From Psococerastis gibbosa (Eukaryota > Arthropoda > Insecta > Psocodea > Psocidae): a DNA stretch of 64,000 nt. Where the stretch lies: the NCBI GenBank assembly GCA_963971405.1, contig OZ020484.1, positions 42,740,770-42,804,769 on the forward strand, in the 5' to 3' direction. Shown here one piece after another: positions 58,689-64,000 of the stretch; positions within the stretch are counted from its first letter, which is position 1, and the number at the start of each line of letters is the position of its first letter. The notes under the pieces are model-generated. The model had not been told where the DNA came from and made no database searches. It saw only the letters and a list, made by a program, of their open reading frames with translations. The translations under genes were made by a program, and so were the position numbers.

Positions 58689-60581
58689 ACCATAGCGACT
58701 TTTGGAAATTCATTGACACACGGAGATTCGTGGAGTAAAGTTCTTCTTTCTTTTGAATTAGTACCTCTGTAGAAAGTGTGTGTGGGTGCATGTATTCACA
58801 GGCGAGTGACCGTTAGGTTTTATGAAAATTTCTATGCAAGCAATCTTAACCTATACTGGATACCTAATATATGGTTGTGAATTATAATCAGCAATAAAGC
58901 TTGAGTAATTAATTAAAAGCTAATTGAAAAATATTTAATTTCCAAATTTGAAAAATTTATGAGGCTACTATGCTTGAGTCACTGCTACCTGAGTGTGTCC
59001 TCACATGATATACTGTATGGTAGGCTAGTTCATCAAATTTAAGACAGCGTTATAGTCTGGCTGGAACAGAAGGGAATAAGGCGCTGTGTTTCTACCTATG
59101 TAAAAGGGAACAGTTGTCCAAGAGTGAGCCTAGGTTCTCTTGCTGTCGGAAATGCTGCTGTCCAGAGTTGGCCGCTACACGCCTAGATAGAGTTTGAAAA
59201 GAGCGGAAGTTCTCAGAGTTTTAAGTAAAGGGAAACCGAGTAGGATGTGACAATTATTTCAATTTCACAGGGGTTTTTCCCTAGGAAGGGATAGTTCATT
59301 GGATACGAGAGAGGATCGCATAAGTCATCGAGAAGGTAGGAAGTGTGGTTTGGTATTTCATTTAACGATCAGAATACCAATCCCGATGTAGAGGAGTACG
59401 AGAGTGGGGAGGCATTTGGCCTTACCCGTTTCCCCTTCATGCCACGAACCCAGAAGGTACCAAGGATGAGAAGTTTATGGGGAGGAGTGTACGAGTACCA
59501 GAAGTTAAAAGATAAGTAAATCTGAGAAAGGAAGGACCGAAGTTCCTATGGTGAAATAATGTAAAAGAAGTCTAAAAGTGCAATGTGTAGGTCGAGACTT
59601 GTTGACTACAAGTATGAGATGGATGGATGGGTCAAGTATGGTGCCTCAGAGCGACTTGACCAAGTTCGTCTAATCCCAGTGTGGTTATTTCAAGGAACGT
59701 TCGCCATGTAATCCTATATAAATTGTGTGAAAATGCACTATATTGTAGTGTGGTGGCCTTATATTGGCAAAATGTACCTTGATGATGGGTATAAGAGTTG
59801 GTAGGCTCCCGAGAAGTGCCTTTTCTGCAGCTCGGGGCCACTATTGAGATTGTGTATGTAACAATGTTCTGTTTCAGGAGTCCTGTGAGGGCTCGAGCAT
59901 CGGGAAAATGTGTTATCTCGGTGAATTGTGAATTGAATTTTTCTATGGTTGCTATAGTGGTGGGAGCGTACCTCTGATACTTTTGTGTGCGCTAAGTCGC
60001 AACTCACAAATGTATCTTTTGGGGACGTCATCCGTTACCCCTATCAATCTTTGAGAATACACTGTTAGGCCAAATGGCCCAGGTATTTCTTTTGTTGACC
60101 CCCGTACCGAATCGTGGGCGACGTTTTGGAAATTATTCCAGATTTTATTTTTTTCTTTTGTGTTCGAGGAAACATTTTCCGGGTGTTCGAGTCTTGACAG
60201 GACTCGAGGTTGTTGAAACTGGAAACCCAACGGTCATTCTGGTGTCATGCCACTGCACGACAATGTCCATAGCGATGGAGAACATGGTCTAATTTCTCAT
60301 AAGATTTCATATTATGGTTTAATCTGGGAATTAAGAGTTGGAATTTTATTTCATATTTATATTTTAATTAATTTAGGCGCTCACTCGAGCTACCATTTGA
60401 ACTTAAACTTTATTCCACTCTTATGAATACTCTGTAAGTGATGACACGGTTATCAAAGTTTTTTTTCTTTTATCGGCGTCCTAGTGACTACCATTAATAT
60501 ACTGTCTGAGCTTCGCCACCTATGGTACCCCAGTTGGGAAAATTTATTTTCTGTTACTGCTGGTTGTTCTTTGTGCTTTCA

Positions 60582-60767
60582 GCGACTACTGGGATTCGAG
60601 CCAGAGGCAACAGGGATTCTGCAAGTAAACATATGGAGACAACAATGAGGAAGCAGTGCAAGTGCCTGGCCACTCTCGAGGTCGCTGGGAGCACAAGGAG
60701 CAGCCACGCAGTAAATGAGGACGGCATGTTGCCGTTCAGGATCGTACATGCTGTTGTGCTGTTGTGA
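60582..60767 (+). other. Candidate exon after a strong acceptor, unassigned
   Basis: GGTTGTTCTTTGTGCTTTCAG|CG at 60581 is an excellent acceptor. The exon is open in one frame for 61 codons (TTGIRARGNRDSASKHMETT ... FRIVHAVVLL*) to a TGA, while the other two frames stop early. It is GC-richer than its flanks. No domain or homologue is recognised. It might be the terminal exon of a plus-strand gene or non-coding RNA. Upstream DNA from 58700 to 60500 is also less AT-rich, but I find no convincing partner exon. Confidence 0.25.
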
Positions 60768-62514
60768 TATTCACAGGAAAATGATAAGTAGAATACAATT
60801 TGATCTCTTTATTATTCAATATCTACTGTGGTATCTTCTTTCCTGCCTACTTCGTGAGTCTTCAGGAGTTGGGATGTTCTGCAAGGAGGATGCCTTATTG
60901 ATATTTTTATTTAGATTTAATGAACATTATGCCAAGGCATATTATTCAGATTTGAGTTTATATTTTATCAAATCGAACTGGACCCATCTATCGAATTCTT
61001 AACTGAGCAAAATATATGGCAAGTCTTCCTTATTGGAGAGCATCTTAACTCTTGGTTGGCTGGTGTGTTGTCTGCTGCTGAGGCGTGGAACCTCCTCTGT
61101 TTCCGAACTAGCTAGTAGTACATGCCGTACGGATATACGTGTGAAACTGATCTGCTATTTAAGTTAAAATAACCAGGTAATGCTATAAGATAGCTAATGA
61201 ACATTTTGTATCCGTGATCCAAAACTACACACTGTCGATTCTGCGACAAGGTAGGTAGCTTGTAGGTTATTATTAATAATACGATAAGTTTACTTTAATT
61301 CTAATCTGAATCTTCCTCGTCTTCTTTTATTTTAAATCTTACTGGCAAATCAATTCCCTACGGTGAGAACGTATTTAGTACTATTTTCTTTCAATTTAGC
61401 CTACGTAGTACTAACTTACTGTAAAAACATGCACATACACCGACAATGCAATTAAAGAAGATAAGGTAGCAAAAATCAATTATTATAAAGTATTTTACAA
61501 ATTGCAGGAACAAACAAAAGAATTGTTTTTTAATAAAACTTGTAAAAAAAGAATTTGTAAAAATAATCGTTATAAATTAACTTCGTCAAAGAACCCCCCT
61601 AATGTTAGTATAAAACCGAACGCATTTGGCAACTCCCATTATCATACGGAAGCCACTATGGCACAGTTACACCTTATCATCGATTTGAGACTTGCTCAAC
61701 CCGAAGAGAATTTCCCATTTAACCCTTATAAAGAAAATAGAAAAAAAATTCTCAGTAAGATACCGTACTAATCGAACAAGAAAACAAGGAAGTGGATAGG
61801 TAAAAACAATGGGAAAGGGAGGGAGGGGCAAATAAAAATCCTCCCGACCCTACCTAGCATTACTTAAACGATTCTCCAGAAGAAAAAAAACAACAAGCTG
61901 ACCATTTGATTACAAAGCTTGGAAAAAGAGAATTGGAGTCAATCCGTGAAACTTCATTCGAGCAATACAATTCCATTGAATAGGGGGAGTCGAGACCGAG
62001 AATTCGCATTTAACTCGGCGCGCATTTTCAAAGAATTTTCAAAATCGCTTCAGCAGGTCGTTTTCTTTGCAGTTTACTTAGCCTGCAATCCCAGCTGCTT
62101 GGAATCGCAGAATTCTTTTGCTTTTTCGCGATTTTCCTCTTCATTTGATCGTCTGCATCTTGTTCTAGCCAGCCAAAGTAGGTCTATGTAATATTTATGC
62201 ATTATGTGACAATGAAGTTGGTGGGTATTTAGGTAATACGGGGGGGGGGGGGGGCTTGTTCTTGGTTAACTCATGCTTTCGCTTGTTCCATTGCGTATAT
62301 AATTATGATGAGTTTGGCACAGTATCACTTGTAGCTTTAAGCTTAGAGCATTGGAGACACAAGGGCGGATCCAGCATAAAATGTAGGATGAGGGGGGGGG
62401 GGGGTAGGGTCAAAAGTTGTTTGACAGCTTAAATTTTTTTTTTTTTAAGTTGAGTTTTATTCATTTTTTTTACTAGGTATCTTATGAATTTACTCATTTA
62501 AGGGGGGGGGGGGT

Positions 62515-62906
62515 CACCGATCTGTTTAATGGATGAAAATTGTTTTATAAGCAATTTAGTAAGTTATTTTTATTAAAAGTAATGGGAGGTTGCCTGAAAA
62601 AATCTGGCCAGGCTATCATTAATTCAAAATTCAAAAATCACTTTTTTGTTGAATTTTCACCGATGTGTTTAATGAATAATTTTTGTAGTTGCCATTGGTA
62701 CTAAGCCTATAGATTATGAAAACGTAGGGTTGCCTATATTTTTCTTGGCCAGACATAGGGTTGCCAGGGTTTAAACATGGACTAAAAATATAGGTATAGT
62801 TTCACCTACTTGTTTAATGGATAAATTAAACATAGAAATAAGCGTTTTTTTTTTTTTTGCGAATACGATGATGCAGGGTTGCCTGCAAAAATCCTGTCCA
62901 GAACGA
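62515..62906 (+). repeat. Three-unit degenerate tandem repeat, period about 145 bp
   Basis: Units share CACC.A..TGTTTAATGGATAA and GGTTGCCTG.AAAAATC.TG.CCAG and start near 62515, 62658 and 62803. The last unit recurs in inverse orientation at 63877-63998. Poly-G runs precede it (62389-62403 and 62500-62511). An unpaired hAT-like end CAAGGGCGGATCCAGC lies at 62362. Positions 60770-62230 hold no supported gene. Confidence 0.7.
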
Positions 62907-62922
62907 GGATTGCCGAATTTTA

Positions 62923-63757
62923 AAGAACCGGTCCGAGTTTACTCGAACATGCTTTCCAATTTATCGATTAGTAGAGAGAGAAAATGATTAATTTCATGGT
63001 AAATTATTTTCCTATGGTTACATTTCGGATATCACGGGGGGGGGTCGTCCACCACCTGAAGGTGACTTAAATTCTAGATAGGTCAGGCCTACACATTACC
63101 ACACAGCAATAATGGCAGGTTACGCAATGCATTTGAGCGTGAATTTGCTTTCATTTAAAAAAAAAAAAAAAAAAAATTTTGCACAAAACCCAATAAGTTT
63201 TTTGGAAACCAAACTATCCGGTTTCATTACTCAATTAACACCTAAACCATGCTTGAAGTTAGAAATCATCGATAGAAAGGTTTCGCAGAAAAATTATTTT
63301 TTAGTCATTTTTCATTATAATTTAGTCATTTTTATTTTTAACCCCCAGAAGCAAACTATCAAGGGGCAAGCGACCCCCCGCATTTTATCAACATTAACAG
63401 CAACTACAATATATGTGAATTTAAAAGAAATCGTTGGAGCCGTTTTTGAGAAATAATTGTTTTAGACGTTTTTTTGAAGTTTTTTGAAAATAAAAACCCC
63501 CCAAATTGAGTTAGCCCGAAATATAAAAAATGGTCCCGAGGTATGATTTTTTTGAACCTACATGCCAAATTTCATCAAAATCGACCGAATAGTTTGCCCG
63601 GAAATCGACGCACAGACAGACAGACAGACAGACTTTTCGTAAAAACCACTTTTTTGGGTTCCTGGGACCTCAAAACGTGTAAATCCGTTGAAATCTCGGA
63701 ATCGAAAATTTCGACCGTCACAAAGCTTTCCTTATACTACGTATAAATTGGAAAGCA
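62923..63757 (+). repeat. Family A copy, near full length (835 bp)
   Basis: From AAGAACCGGTCCGAG to ATAAATTGGAAAGCA, with the subterminal TGCTTTCCAATTTAT, the GGGGCAAGCGACCCCCCGC block and a CAGA tract (63611-63632). It is flanked on both sides by inverted copies of another repeat. Confidence 0.88.
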
Positions 63758-63876
63758 AAAATGAAATTGTGAACGTACGACAAAGAGATCCGAGAATATG
63801 TCTCGTGCGATAGACGAAGACACAGTTTTCAAGCTGCTGGTGGCTCAATTCTTGGAAGTAATTAATAAATATCACT

Positions 63877-64000
63877 TCCAGGACAGGATTTTTTCAGGCA
63901 ACCCTACATCATCGTATTCGGAAAAAAAAAACAGCGCTTATTTCTATGTTTAATTTATCCATTAAATAAGTAGGTGAAGATACCTATATTTTTAGTACCT
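63877..64000 (-). repeat. Inverted partner of the 62.8 kb repeat, runs off the window
   Basis: GGACAGGATTTTTTCAGGC through ATCCATTAAATAAGTAGGTG is the reverse complement of 62780-62906 with few changes. The arm continues past the end of the window, so its full length is unknown. Confidence 0.8.

Overview
This is a repeat-dense, AT-rich animal nuclear window, most likely from an arthropod and probably an insect. Three things point that way: spliced, exon-like reading frames with GT-AG borders, a nuclear copy of part of mitochondrial ATP6 that reads correctly only with the invertebrate mitochondrial code (AGA = Ser), and a gene for a secreted YGPP-repeat protein of the insect cuticle or extracellular-matrix type. 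There are no bacterial-style operons, rRNA genes or CRISPR arrays.

The one convincing protein-coding gene is on the minus strand at 25.8-30.1 kb. Two long open frames, 28253-30122 and 25833-27319, are best read as two exons of ONE gene. The upstream frame runs into its stop inside a strong splice donor (A|GTAAGT), and the downstream frame is preceded by a strong acceptor. The split codon is in register (one base plus two bases), so joining the frames across a 933-bp intron gives a protein of about 1118 residues. It has a signal peptide, 22 YGPP motifs, a His/Ser/Pro module repeated with a 117-bp DNA period, and a C-terminal half with an ordered-looking amphipathic island. A second, much weaker candidate is a chain of GC-rich, splice-bounded segments on the minus strand between 4.0 and 12.0 kb, which could be a small gene or a long non-coding RNA.

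Almost everything else is mobile-element sequence. (1) hAT-type MITEs with CAGNGGCGG-like ends and 8-bp target duplications lie at 13-249, 9452-9700, 17039-17226, 32287-32537, 33461-33758 and 34422-34604, with less certain copies at 3161, 12389 and 53354. Several contain long G or C homopolymers. (2) There are three Pol III-type SINE families: one with a 5S-rRNA-like head (intact target duplications at 18377-18733, 40415-40696, 44503-44877 and 56782-57100), one with a Thr-like tRNA head (16.8 and 17.3 kb), and one with a tRNA-Val(CAC)-like head (53.0 kb and fragments). (3) A dispersed 850-bp repeat ('family A') with a CAGA microsatellite is present in at least ten copies. (4) Foldback elements lie at 13.3, 36.5, 55.1 and 58.3 kb, at 10.4 and 40.8 kb, and at 14.6 kb. 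(5) Short decayed LINE reverse-transcriptase C-terminal fragments lie near 1.4, 5.1, 20.1, 23.6, 30.8, 37.1 and 51.9 kb.

Layout: 0-4 kb repeats and a LINE scrap; 4-12 kb candidate spliced transcript among repeats; 12-25 kb transposon-rich, with the mitochondrial insertion at 18.9 kb; 25-30.1 kb the YGPP-repeat gene; 30-58 kb transposon-rich, gene-free as far as can be seen; 58-61 kb a somewhat GC-richer tract with a foldback copy and unassigned exon-like sequence; 62.4-64 kb a family A copy flanked by inverted arms that run off the end of the window. Repeat family names used here (A, C, D, E, G, J, K, L) are local labels, not database names.
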